A DNA stretch of 64,000 bases from the NCBI GenBank assembly GCA_002390745.1, contig DGQK01000001.1, positions 151,350 through 215,349 on the forward strand. The letters are read 5' to 3'. This stretch comes from Bacteroidetes bacterium UBA4416. Lineage in GTDB: Bacteria > Bacteroidota > Bacteroidia > B-17B0 > Aurantibacillaceae. The notes under the pieces are model-generated. The model ran no database searches and was not told the DNA's origin. It saw only the letters and a list, made by a program, of their open reading frames with translations. This document shows positions 42,266 to 52,200 of the stretch, in pieces (the stretch's first letter is position 1; each line of letters opens with the position of its first letter). The position numbers and the translations under genes were made by a program.

Positions 42266-42880
42266 CTACTCATCCGTTTTAATCAGGCATTTGGGAACAT
42301 ACCAGCTTTCGCGGTACAGCGCCATCTCCAGGGGTTTCCCGGCGCAATCCACGTACTCCGAGCGGGCATTCCGCTTCAGGTACCAGGCTTTTCCGTTTCT
42401 GATGGCTTTTAAAACGATCTCTTTCAGAGCCGTATCGCTGACAGCCCGATGAGCTCTGCCCAATACAAAGCCCAGCTCATTGTTCCGGAGGTCCATTTCC
42501 GAGGCCAGGCTGTCGGGGCGCTCGCCCTCCTCCTGCTTTCCCTGGCGGAATTGCCGCTCATTGCCTTTTTCATGCGCTTTCCCCAGCTTCCGGAGCTTGC
42601 GCGGGCTGAGCTTACGGGCCAGAAAAGCCATAACGTACACATGCCGGAAAGCGTCGAGCTTCCCGCCGCTGTTGTAGGCATCAGGTATTGCGCGCTGTTT
42701 CATCTCGGTGTATACCACCAGGGCCTGGGGCAATTGCTTTTTTATGTTCAGAGCGGCAAGCGGATGGAAACAGGCCCAGCGGAATTCGTAGCGGCTCACA
42801 GGCTGTTGGGCGAAACACGTAATTTTACTTAGTAGCGCTACAAGCACGACTATCAGCGGATATGCGGGTTTTAACACCAT
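42266..42880 (-). CDS. exported DUF6973-like protein
   Basis: 204 residues from the ATG at 42880, which starts a signal peptide (LKPAYPLIVVLVALLSKITCF); an ATG at 42907 is also possible. The conserved DAFRHVYVMAFLARKLSPRK, GKAHEKGNERQFRQGK, and MDLRNNELGFVLGR segments recall the DUF6973 family of Bacteroidota. His/Glu/Asp placement suggests a metal site (HV, HEKGN, DLRNNE). Periplasmic, function unknown. Confidence 0.75.
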   Translation of the reverse strand: MVLKPAYPLIVVLVALLSKITCFAQQPVSRYEFRWACFHPLAALNIKKQLPQALVVYTEMKQRAIPDAYNSGGKLDAFRHVYVMAFLARKLSPRKLRKLGKAHEKGNERQFRQGKQEEGERPDSLASEMDLRNNELGFVLGRAHRAVSDTALKEIVLKAIRNGKAWYLKRNARSEYVDCAGKPLEMALYRESWYVPKCLIKTDE

Positions 42881-42931
42881 TCTGTTAGAAAAGGCCTTTC
42901 CTGGCATGCTAATTTAATTATTCGTTTTCAT

Positions 42932-42939
42932 TATCTTTG
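42932..42939 (+). promoter_or_regulatory. -7 element for the 42946 gene
   Basis: Exact TATCTTTG, 6 bases before the ATG at 42946; the transcript would be nearly leaderless. Confidence 0.55.
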
Positions 42940-42945
42940 AAAGGA

Positions 42946-43218
42946 ATGGACTTTAAAAACGATATTGCCAGGAAATTCTTCACCAAGCAGGACATTGGGG
43001 GCAGCGAGAGCATTAACGATCTGCGCGACAAGGAGTTCAGCGGGAAATCGCTTTCCGCTGAGGAGAAATTTGCGCTGGCTAATTTTGACACTTACAGGCT
43101 CAAGATCCTCAACGCCCAAGCCGATGAGGAAACATTTCACCAGCATTACCGCCAGTTGCAGGTCATTTCCAACCTGGGTGACTGGCGCGAATTCCTCAAA
43201 GACGATTACTCCAGATAA
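42946..43218 (+). CDS. small hypothetical protein, 90 aa
   Basis: Starts MDFKNDIARKFFTKQDIGGS and continues with a charged helical stretch (KSLSAEEKFALANFDTYRLK), ending DWREFLKDDY. The ATG at 42946 is chosen over an in-frame TTG at 42937 because that TTG is inside the -7 box. A terminator follows. No family recognised; soluble. Confidence 0.75.
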   Translation: MDFKNDIARKFFTKQDIGGSESINDLRDKEFSGKSLSAEEKFALANFDTYRLKILNAQADEETFHQHYRQLQVISNLGDWREFLKDDYSR

Positions 43219-43288
43219 ACCTGTGGCTTAAATTGAGCAGGCTATACCAACCACGTAGGAATACGGTATTAATTACCAACATTTTCTC

Positions 43289-43318
43289 AAAAAGTGCTTC
43301 CATATCGAAGCGCTTTTT
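43289..43318 (+). terminator. terminator of the 42946-43218 gene
   Basis: A 12-bp stem AAAAAGTGCTTC / GAAGCGCTTTTT (one G-T pair) with a 6-base loop, followed by T-rich DNA. Confidence 0.8.
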
Positions 43319-43378
43319 TATTTTTGTAAAAAATTGACTACTAATAATTTATTCTCCATTTCATAACCAAAATTTCAC

Positions 43379-44392
43379 ATGAACGTAACAACATTAGGCC
43401 AGTTTATCATCGAAAAACAAAACGACTTCCCCTTCGCTAAAGGCGAGTTATCAAGGCTTTTAAGGGATATTGGCATTGCGGCCAAGATCGTGAACCGCGA
43501 AGTATCGAAGGCCGGCCTGGTGGAAATCCTCGGGGAAACCGGCGATACCAATGTGCAGGGCGAACGTGTGAAAAAGCTGGATGTGTTCGCTAATGAGCAG
43601 TTTATTGCGGCCCTCAAAGCGGGCGGCGAGTGTTGCGCTATTGCCAGCGAAGAGAATGAAGATATCATCCCGATCGACACGGAGATCTCCCGGAATGCCC
43701 GCTATGTGGTAGCGATGGACCCCCTCGACGGCTCTTCCAATATCGATGTCAACGTTTCTATCGGTACCATCTTCTCTATTTACCGCCGCGTAAGCCTCAA
43801 CGGCCCCGGTACTCACGAGGATTTTATGCAGCGCGGCACCGAACAGGTGGCTGCCGGCTATATCATCTACGGCTCATCCGCCATGCTGGTGTATACCACA
43901 GGCAAAGGCGTGAACGGCTTTACCCTCGACCCGAGCATCGGCGAGTTCTGCCTCTCCCACCCCAATATGCAAATGCCGAAAAGCGGAAAAACCTACTCCA
44001 TCAACGAAGGCAATTACCTGCACTTCCCAGACGGTGTCAAAAAATACATCAAATACTGCCAGGAAGAGGACAAAGCCACCAACAGGCCGTATTCCAGCCG
44101 TTATATCGGATCAGGTGTTGCGGATATTCACCGCAACCTCATCACCGGCGGCGTATATATTTACCCAACCACAACCAAATCGCCAAAAGGCAAGCTGCGC
44201 CTCTTATACGAGTGCAACCCTTTAGCCTTCATCATCGAACAGGCCGGCGGCAGGGCATCAGACGGTTACAAGCGCATCATGGAGCTCGACATCAGCGAGC
44301 TGCACCAGCGCACGCCTTTGTTCCTGGGCTCTACGGAAATGGTGGACAAAGCCATGGAATTTATGGCCAAATTCAAGGAAGTGGGCGCTTAA
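43379..44392 (+). CDS. fbp: class 1 fructose-1,6-bisphosphatase
   Basis: 337 residues, the usual length. Seen: the metal site DPLDGSSNIDVNVSIGT, ASEENED (Glu ligands), GSSAMLVYTTG, and the C-terminal ECNPLAFIIEQAGGRASDG. The enzyme releases phosphate from fructose-1,6-bisphosphate in gluconeogenesis and the pentose cycle. It has a strong terminator 28 bases past the stop. The last 15 codons recur, diverged, at 46104-46148. Confidence 0.97.
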   Translation: MNVTTLGQFIIEKQNDFPFAKGELSRLLRDIGIAAKIVNREVSKAGLVEILGETGDTNVQGERVKKLDVFANEQFIAALKAGGECCAIASEENEDIIPIDTEISRNARYVVAMDPLDGSSNIDVNVSIGTIFSIYRRVSLNGPGTHEDFMQRGTEQVAAGYIIYGSSAMLVYTTGKGVNGFTLDPSIGEFCLSHPNMQMPKSGKTYSINEGNYLHFPDGVKKYIKYCQEEDKATNRPYSSRYIGSGVADIHRNLITGGVYIYPTTTKSPKGKLRLLYECNPLAFIIEQAGGRASDGYKRIMELDISELHQRTPLFLGSTEMVDKAMEFMAKFKEVGA

Positions 44393-44420
44393 CCGGGCTT
44401 ATAAAACCGTTTTTAGTATT

Positions 44421-44447
44421 AAAGGGGGGCTACGGCTCCCTTTTTTT
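44421..44447 (+). terminator. fbp terminator
   Basis: AAAGGGGGGC, a TAC loop region, then GGCTCCCTTTTTTT. Classic stem with a T run. A similar terminator follows the fbp remnant at 46173-46198. Confidence 0.85.
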
Positions 44448-44523
44448 AGTTGAAAGTTACCCGTTTAAGAATCCAAAGCCCGTATTTCTACGTAATTGTG
44501 TTCATTGTTTGTATCTTAGCATA

Positions 44524-45921
44524 ATGTCCGACATTCTCCTGCCTGAATCCCTCGTTAAACAGGAATTTTATAACAAAACGGAAAAGTTTCATATCATGGC
44601 TTGCTGGATTGGCGTGGCCCTGAACCTGGTTTGGTTTCTCGGCGACTACCTCAGCATCCCCGAATACTGGGTGCCTTTTTTCATTTTCCGGCTTTGCGTA
44701 TCCCTGGGGAGCTTATGTATTTTATTCTTCCGGCATGCGTTGAAGCTCAGCATCTACACCTGCATGTTTGTATTGGTACTGGGCATCTCGGTGCAGAATG
44801 CCTATATGTGGAGCGTGATGGATGTGCATCACCTGCAAAAGCACGCCTTTGCCTATATGGTGCTATTTATCGGTGTAGGCATGCTGGTGCTGTGGGAGAT
44901 GAGGCTGTCGTGGATCCTCCTGGCAGCCACCATCGTTGCCAATGTTATTTTCTATGTGCTCAACAGCCCGCTTACAGTGGATGAGTTCATTACCAATGGC
45001 GGCCTGCTCACCTTTACGGTTGCCTTTTTTTGCGTATTCCTGATCCGCACGCGCTACCGCCTTACCTATAACGAGATCAGCAGCCGTATGGAGCTGGCGA
45101 AGTCCAAAGAGATGGTCGAGCAGGCGCATGAGGAGGTCGTGCTTCAGAAAAAAGAAATTACCGACAGCATCAATTATGCCCGTAGCATCCAGCGTTCGCT
45201 CATTCCGGCGGAAGAACAATTCGGCACTTATTTTAAAGACAGCTTTGTTCTCTTCAAGCCGAAGGATATTGTGAGCGGCGATTTCTACTGGATCCACGAA
45301 AAGGACAACTGTATTTTTTATGCCACCGGCGATTGCACGGGCCATGGTGTTCCGGGCGGCTTTATGACCATGCTGGGAATTTCGTTCCTCGATGAGATCG
45401 TGGAAGCTAAAAAAGTAAGCGACCCCGGTATGATCCTGAACCTCATGCGCGACAAGATCATCGGGACGCTGAAACAAAACGGTAATTTCGGAGAGAGTAA
45501 AGACGGCATGGACATTACCGTATGCGTGATCGATAAGTCAAAACAGGAACTGCTGTATGCCTCGGCCAACAATCCGCTCTACCTCATCAGGCAATCCGGG
45601 CATGAAAACCTCCGAACATTAAGTATCTACAAAGCCGACAAGCAGCCTTGCGGTTTTTACCACGACTACAAGCCCTTTACCAGCCAGCGCATCGCCCTGC
45701 AAGCGGGTGACTGTATCTATACGTTTTCCGACGGCTTCCCGGATCAGTTTGGCGGTCCAAACGGGAAGAAGTTCATGCACCGGCAATTCAAAGAGCTCCT
45801 TCTGAAACATGCCGCGCTGCCTTTTCAACAACAGAAACAGCTCCTCAGCAACGCTTTCAGCAGCTGGCAGGGCGACCTCGACCAGGTGGACGATGTGCTC
45901 GTGATCGGCGTGCGGCTGTGA
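44524..45921 (+). CDS. SpoIIE-family membrane phosphatase
   Basis: 465 residues from the ATG at 44524, following a TATCTTAG box and giving MSDILLPESLVKQEFYNK. About six membrane segments cover residues 25-180. A coiled-coil linker (MELAKSKEMVEQAHEEV) leads to the PP2C-like SpoIIE phosphatase domain: DIVSGDFYWIHE, ATGDCTGHGVPGG, KDGMDITVCVID, TFSDGFPDQFGG and DDVLVIGVRL. Such proteins dephosphorylate anti-anti-sigma or related proteins in response to a membrane signal. No input sensor domain other than the membrane region is visible. It lies between intact fbp and a broken fbp tail. Confidence 0.9.
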   Translation: MSDILLPESLVKQEFYNKTEKFHIMACWIGVALNLVWFLGDYLSIPEYWVPFFIFRLCVSLGSLCILFFRHALKLSIYTCMFVLVLGISVQNAYMWSVMDVHHLQKHAFAYMVLFIGVGMLVLWEMRLSWILLAATIVANVIFYVLNSPLTVDEFITNGGLLTFTVAFFCVFLIRTRYRLTYNEISSRMELAKSKEMVEQAHEEVVLQKKEITDSINYARSIQRSLIPAEEQFGTYFKDSFVLFKPKDIVSGDFYWIHEKDNCIFYATGDCTGHGVPGGFMTMLGISFLDEIVEAKKVSDPGMILNLMRDKIIGTLKQNGNFGESKDGMDITVCVIDKSKQELLYASANNPLYLIRQSGHENLRTLSIYKADKQPCGFYHDYKPFTSQRIALQAGDCIYTFSDGFPDQFGGPNGKKFMHRQFKELLLKHAALPFQQQKQLLSNAFSSWQGDLDQVDDVLVIGVRL

Positions 45922-46103
45922 GCAGATGGCTTACAACAAACCGCTGCTCTTTACGCAACTCATTTTTCATGGTGCTTTCTTTCTGTTCCGCTCTGTTACT
46001 TTTTTTGATGCTGCTCATAAATGATCGCCTGAAACAACCGACGATGTAGGGTATAAGCTTACACGTGCCGAAGGCTGTTGATGCACCTCCCGGCATGTGA
46101 GGC

Positions 46104-46148
46104 AAAGCCATGGAGTTTATGACTAAGTTTAAGGAAGTTGGCTCTTAA
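46104..46148 (+). pseudogene. remnant of a second fbp 3' end
   Basis: Fifteen codons (KAMEFMTKFKEVGS and a stop) align to the last 15 codons of fbp (KAMEFMAKFKEVGA), with 7 differences in 45 bases, mostly at third positions. Similarity begins about 9 bases earlier with broken frame, and a matching terminator follows 24 bases on. The rest of this copy is missing. The preceding 182 bases (45922-46103) show no gene. This points to an old duplicate of fbp that was lost except for its end. Confidence 0.75.
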
Positions 46149-46172
46149 ACACTTCTGAATTCATCAAATAAC

Positions 46173-46198
46173 AAAAGGGAGCTTTCGCTCCCTTTTTG
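46173..46198 (+). terminator. terminator behind the fbp remnant
   Basis: AAAAGGGAGC, a TTTC loop, then GCTCCCTTTTTG. It resembles the intact fbp terminator and also sits between convergent genes. Confidence 0.85.
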
Positions 46199-46224
46199 TT
46201 TAATTCAACAAGTATAGGTAAATC

Positions 46225-49200
46225 TCACTGGTAGATGATATTATTAAAATTCAAATACCCATTATTTCGCATCATTCTCCAGATAGGATCTGCCATTTTC
46301 AAAGATTCCTTATTCGGGCGATAATGACCACTGTAATTTCTGATAATTAAATTCCCATTCTCTATATCAACTGTGCCCGCCGTAAACACATCCCTGCCTT
46401 CCCTGCCTTCCCCTGTCAAAAGGCTGTGTTTTACATAATCATCTAAATAATTATGGGAAATCCTCAGAGAATAATCGTCAAAACTAAGGGCAAATTTAAA
46501 TCCACCAAATCCCTTCGTTCTCTCCATAGCCCCACCTATCCTTTGCAAATCATCCGTATTCGGAAATAAATCTGCGTAATTCGGATTTTTATAGTTGGCA
46601 GCCTCTGCTATTTCATACTGCAGAGAAACTGCGTCCGCACTCCCTATATTATTAAACACATCGTTGCCGTGTATATCCCTTCCTATTGTTCTTGGATCAT
46701 CTTCTATTCCTAAGCCGCCGGGATGAATTTCATACTGGCTGCCTCCAGGCAAAAGTGCCGATCTTTTTGCCTTATAGATGGAAATGCATTGTTCATTACT
46801 TACCTGGCCCGAAGCCCGTGTTTCGCGCAATGCGTTTAAAAAATCTACGCCTACTTCTTCCCCGGCCTCTATCATTGTCGCATCCAAGGCTATTTCTTCA
46901 GGCAGGGCTGCTCCATCAGTAACCACCGCGCCTACAGCCTCAATGCCCAAAACGAGACCTATCTCCAAGAAGCCCAGCGCATGCCCGCTCGGATCGTAAT
47001 ACTTCACAGGATCGTTAAGGGTATATGCATAGCGATTGAGCGCATCATTCTGGTACCTGCTCCCTCCCAGTTGATTATCAGCCGAAATAAAGCGGGTGGT
47101 CACAGGATCGTAGTAACGTGAACTGAAGTAGTACAATCCTGTTTCATCCATCTCCTTGCTGCCAAAGGTATAGCGTGCATCGGAAGTGCCGCTCACCGAA
47201 TACTGTTCGCCGAACGGCTTGTAATGGTATTGGGAACTGACTGCGCCCGAAGCATTCGTGGTGATGTTGGTGGTGTTTACAAAATTCTGATGAAAATACG
47301 TAATACCACTTTGCGGCAGGCCTGCGGCAGCAGGTGTTTGTTGCCGGGCCGATTTCGTGTTCGGTTTTGCATGGGTTACAGAAGCCACAATATTTCCGGG
47401 AGCCGTGATGTATTTGGTAGAATAGATACTGTCCGGCGTGGTCGTGATCTCGTACTGGGGCGACACATACAGTGTTGTGATGTGGTTCTTCTTATCCACT
47501 TTCAGCAAGCGCTGCCCTGTATAACTATACGCAAAGGTGAACAGGGTGTCCTCCTGACTGCACACAGACCTAAGGCGGTTCTGTACATCAAAATGATAGA
47601 TCATCGTAGAGGAGTCCTTACCATCATTCCAGGTGCGCCGGCGCATGTTCCCATTGGCATCATAGCTCGCTGAAAATAGTTTTCTATTGTTTTTGATGCC
47701 CGCTACCGCCTGGTAATTGGTATACTGCAACGTCATGGAGTCTTTCAGTGTCATGTTACCGGCATGGTCGTAAGCAAATTGTGCCAGGCCATAGCCGCCT
47801 CTCGCCGAATCGAGCCTGCCGCTTAGCTGGTAATAAAAATCCTGCGAGTATTGATCATTGAGATGGTCTTCGATACCTGTAACGGTATTAACATCGCTCC
47901 AGTCATAGCTTTGATCGATGAGCGTGGCACCTGAATTTTTGATCTGGTAGCTGTTCAGTTTTCCCAAAGCATAAAAAGAGGCCGTTCTGCTGACACCATT
48001 TCCATAATTGATGCCTGTTTGATCACCTTCCGCATTATACTGGCTATAGGTAACAAACGGGGCAAAAGAGGCATTGCCAACGCTTGCATCCTTAAAGGAA
48101 AGGTTTTTCAGAAAACCGTTGTTGTAGTAGCTAAACCGGCAAACCGAAGCATCGGGATAAACGATTGCGTCGTTGCTCCTGTCTGGATTAAAGCTATACA
48201 GTTGGCGGAACATTGTTTGCTTATAGGACAAGGCCGCCATCACCTGGTTATTATAAGCATCGTAGCCATACCGGTAGCTTACAGTGGTATCGGGCATGAG
48301 CACCCTGCACAGATTCCCGTTGGCATTCTTATAGCCGGGCAGATCGTATTGAAAATAGTAGGATGCCAGTTTCCCTATTCTCTTCCGGATTTGCCGCCCC
48401 AGCTTATCAAAGGTATCCACGATGGTATCGGCGGCATTATTGATGAATGCCGTGCGGTGGTTCACGTAATCGTAAAGCCAGTAATTGTTGCCGGATGAAG
48501 GATTGTATGTCTGCACAATATCGCCCAGGGAATTGTAGGTGGCCGACATGCTAAGACCGGTAGGATCGGCCAGGGCTTTATTTCTTCCCAACAGGTCGTA
48601 GCTGTAAGTACTTTGCTCACCGGCTTTGCTGCGACTGACAATTTTACGGGAACCGTTGTAGAAATCGTAAGCTAATGTCGTGAGCGACGAATCGGGGCTT
48701 CCCACCGCTTCATGCACCGTGACCTGTTTGCCCAGATACGTAAGATTAGTTGTGATCCGGTGCGTGGCCGAGCGGGGATAAACAACAGCGCTGATGCGTT
48801 GATAAGGGTCATAGCTGGTCGTGATCCACAAGGCAGCAGAATCTGCAAAATGGGGAACAGACTTTTTAATGACTTTCTTGTTGCTGTTATAGTAAAACTG
48901 CTGCGTGACCACCTCACCGTTTTGACCCTGCGAGGTATTCTCATAGCTGCGGCCCATCCCATCATAGAGCGTAGAGGATGAATCCCAAAGGGTATTACCC
49001 CAGTCGACAGCCCTGATGCTTTGCGAACCGTAGCCGGCCGGATTAAGGAGGAAGTATTTGGTTTTAGCAAGGATGACCTGCTTGCCGGTGCTATCAGGTC
49101 CTGTGATCACACTATCCCTGCCAAACTGATCGATGTAATTATAAAACTGATTACCATTGGCGTCGGTAGCCTGCACCATGCTGCCAAAGCGGGCATCGTG

Positions 49201-52200
49201 CTTCAGGGCGCTTACCAGCTTCCTGCCATATTGGTTGGGCGGTGAGATGATACGGGCGGGAAAGGTATGGTAGATGGAATCGTACACCGTACGCGAGGTA
49301 TCGCCCGATTGATTGATCTGCGTTGTCGTGTTCCCATAAACATCGTATTGGTAATTTGTAGAAAGCCAGGTGTTAGACGTATTCAGCCAGTTTGATTTCT
49401 TCAACAGGTTGCGGGTAACGGGATCATAGCTGTAAGTACTTTGCGTCAGCGGATTTGTTCCGTCAGCGTTTGGAGCCTGCACGCTGCTGCTGGTGAGCCC
49501 GATACTCCAGTTCACTGTGTCGTTCAGGTAGGTCTTAATGGTATACAGAAAATTAGTTGGCTCCGTGGTATCGCCCAGTGCCACCGACAAGGTCTGGTTG
49601 CCGAAACCGTCGTACTGGTAGTTGTTGCCGCCGGTATAGGCAAAGCTTCCGTAATCGTAATGCATCACGCGGCTTTGCATCTGATTCACCTGGTACAGCA
49701 CTGACTTTAGGGCACCACGCGTGAGTGTCGTGCTGGCATATTGGTTACGGATTTGGGTCAACAGGCGCTTACTCAGGTCGGTCACTGTGCTATACTGTGT
49801 TTTTCCGGTATAAGGGAAAAGCTGCAGGTAATTTGTTGTCGTGATGTTCTTCGCAGAAGTATCCGTTTTGGTTACGGTGCGAAAGCCCAGGGATCCATAG
49901 GCCTGCATATCCGTCAGGAATCCGGCGTAGCGATAATCGTAACCATATACATTTCCTCTGCCGTCCGAGTTGCTATAGGTCTTTACGACATACATAGCCT
50001 CCTGCACACGGCTGAAGGGATAGAGCGAGATCTGCGACGGCGACAATGGGGCGGCATTGACGTTGTTCTGAAAGTTCAGGCCATCCACACCTGTACCAAC
50101 GGGCGCTCCTTTGGTATACACTGCCGTGTCGGTAATAGCCTTGTACAGGATGTTCTGAACGTTTCCGATCCCGTTGTTGACAGAGCTAACAAGATTGGGC
50201 ACCTGGTTGTTTTGCGGCACCACATTGTTTTTAGCATCACCTCCATACCAGATCGTGCTTTTATTGGCTGCAAAAATATCGGAGATCCCATCGCCGTTGA
50301 AATCGCCCAGCCAGGAAGCCGAAGGAACAAAATTCGTAGGTTGCAGCGTATTCTTTATAAATTTTTTCCCGGTAAAATAATAGATCATCGAGGAGTCTCC
50401 CTGGCTGTTCTGTGCGTAAAAATCCATGAAGCCATCTCCGTTAAAATCACTGATCCAGTTTTGAGAAAGGTTGAGCGAAATGTTATTCAATGCCGTAGCA
50501 GGCTCAAAACCATGGCCGTTGGAATAATAGAGGTTGTATTGATTTCCCGTATGGGTCATAATATCCGTCATGCCATCTGAATTAAAATCCGAGATCAGGT
50601 TGCACTGGCCGCAGGAACTGACATTGCTGGTAGTGATGCCTCCTACTGTAACCGGAGGCTGAAAGCCGTTGCCTTTCGAGAAATCGGAGAGGTACAGCGT
50701 ACCGCCGGAAGCATTGCCCGAATAGATATCGTTCAAGCCATCGCCGTTGTAATCGGCTACAAAAATCTGCCCCTGTAAAAGCTTCAGGCCTGAGATCATG
50801 GTAGTATAAGTCAGTCCGGCACTGCTTCCCAATGATAAATAAGCGGCGCTTCCCTGCACGGTTAAAAAATCGGACTTTCCATCGCCGTTAAAATCAGCCG
50901 CCCAGGCGCAGTTGGTTCCCGATGTATTGACATGAAGACCCGAAACAGAAACCGGAGAATTAAACCCCTGCCCGTTGCAAAAATAGATCTTGCCGGCTGA
51001 AGAGCTGGTACAGACAAACACATCAGGCAATCCATCGCCGTTGTAATCGGCCACATAGGTCGTGGCATTCGTCAGGATAGAAGGAGAAATTGTGGTTTTC
51101 GAAAAACCAGATGGCGAAGAAAAATAGATGGCCGACAGGTTATTGCCCGATATAGGAACGATATCCGTCAGGCCGTCGCCGTTGAAATCGCCTTCGAAGC
51201 CGCTATTCGAACTGGTCGGCCCCTGCCAGGTAATTCCTGATGAAGCCACAAGCCCACTGGCGCCGTTGGTCCAGCTAAAAGAGGTAGGCTGCGCATAAGC
51301 GCCTCTTGCTCCCTGTTGCACAATGCTTGCCATACGGCTGATGCCCAGGGGCGTTTGTGTTTCATAACGCAGGTGGTAGTTACTCACGGTGCTCGAATCG
51401 CCGTCAGCTCCCAACAACACCGTCTGGATCCCTGCCACCCTCAAAGGAATTTCGATGCCGGCCCCGCCTTGAAAACGGACCAGGGTATCGTTGCGGCGCT
51501 CGTAATAGAATTTTACTTTCCTCTGAGCATTCTGCCCATGACCCATCGTGTAACAGATGACATCCGGATAGGAAACGCCCAGGCCTGCAAGGTTGGCTAT
51601 GGTATTCCCCAGGCTGTCTTTCGGACTCGCCGTATAAAAAAACCGGATGACATTGCCATTCAGATCCGTGGCCTGGTTCAGCAGCCACTCACGCACAGAG
51701 CCTGCACTGCTCGTTCCCGCGCTGAATGCCTGGCCTAAGGCCAGCACTTTGGAGTCGGTGGTATTGCCATACTGGAGCTGTGTGCCGTTCTTCAACTGCA
51801 CGCTGAACCAGGAAGCGCCCTGCCCGGCCTGCCCATGCGCCACAACTTTGGTCCATGACTGAAGCTGTGTCATAAAAACGGCTCCATCGTAGCAATAGGC
51901 ATCACTGCTGGTATTGATGTTCATCAGCCGGCTGCCATCCAATTGTAAACGGTCTCCGTCATCGTAATTTACTCCGCCCTTAAAGCCATCCTGCGGTATG
52001 GTAGCCCCTGTACGGGTAATGCGTGAAAATCCGTTCAGGGCAAAGCCCATACCAGCCAGGCCATTGCCCGACTGGCTGCTGTAATCTATTTCAATGTCAG
52101 GTTGAAAATTGGCGGTGCCGGGCGGAAGCGAAACCTGGATATCGTAATTGACGGCGCCGTTCTGGGTCACAGAAAATTGCCCGTTGAGCTGCCCGTTGAA

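Noticed and set aside
42016..42273. 85-codon minus frame between rpmF and the 42266 gene
   Set aside because: It lies in the REP-like element and changes composition with it; no recognisable protein.
44212..44523. In-frame N-terminal extension of the SpoIIE-type protein from 44212
   Set aside because: It overlaps the end of fbp and its terminator; the ATG at 44524 follows a -7-like box and gives a sensible N-terminus.
45857..46111. Possible gene between the SpoIIE gene and the fbp remnant
   Set aside because: It overlaps the end of the SpoIIE gene and the fbp remnant in reverse and has low-complexity basic content.
46225..46700. Reading the RHS tip as a named nuclease or deaminase toxin
   Set aside because: No HNH, HxxE or deaminase motif could be found, so no function is claimed.
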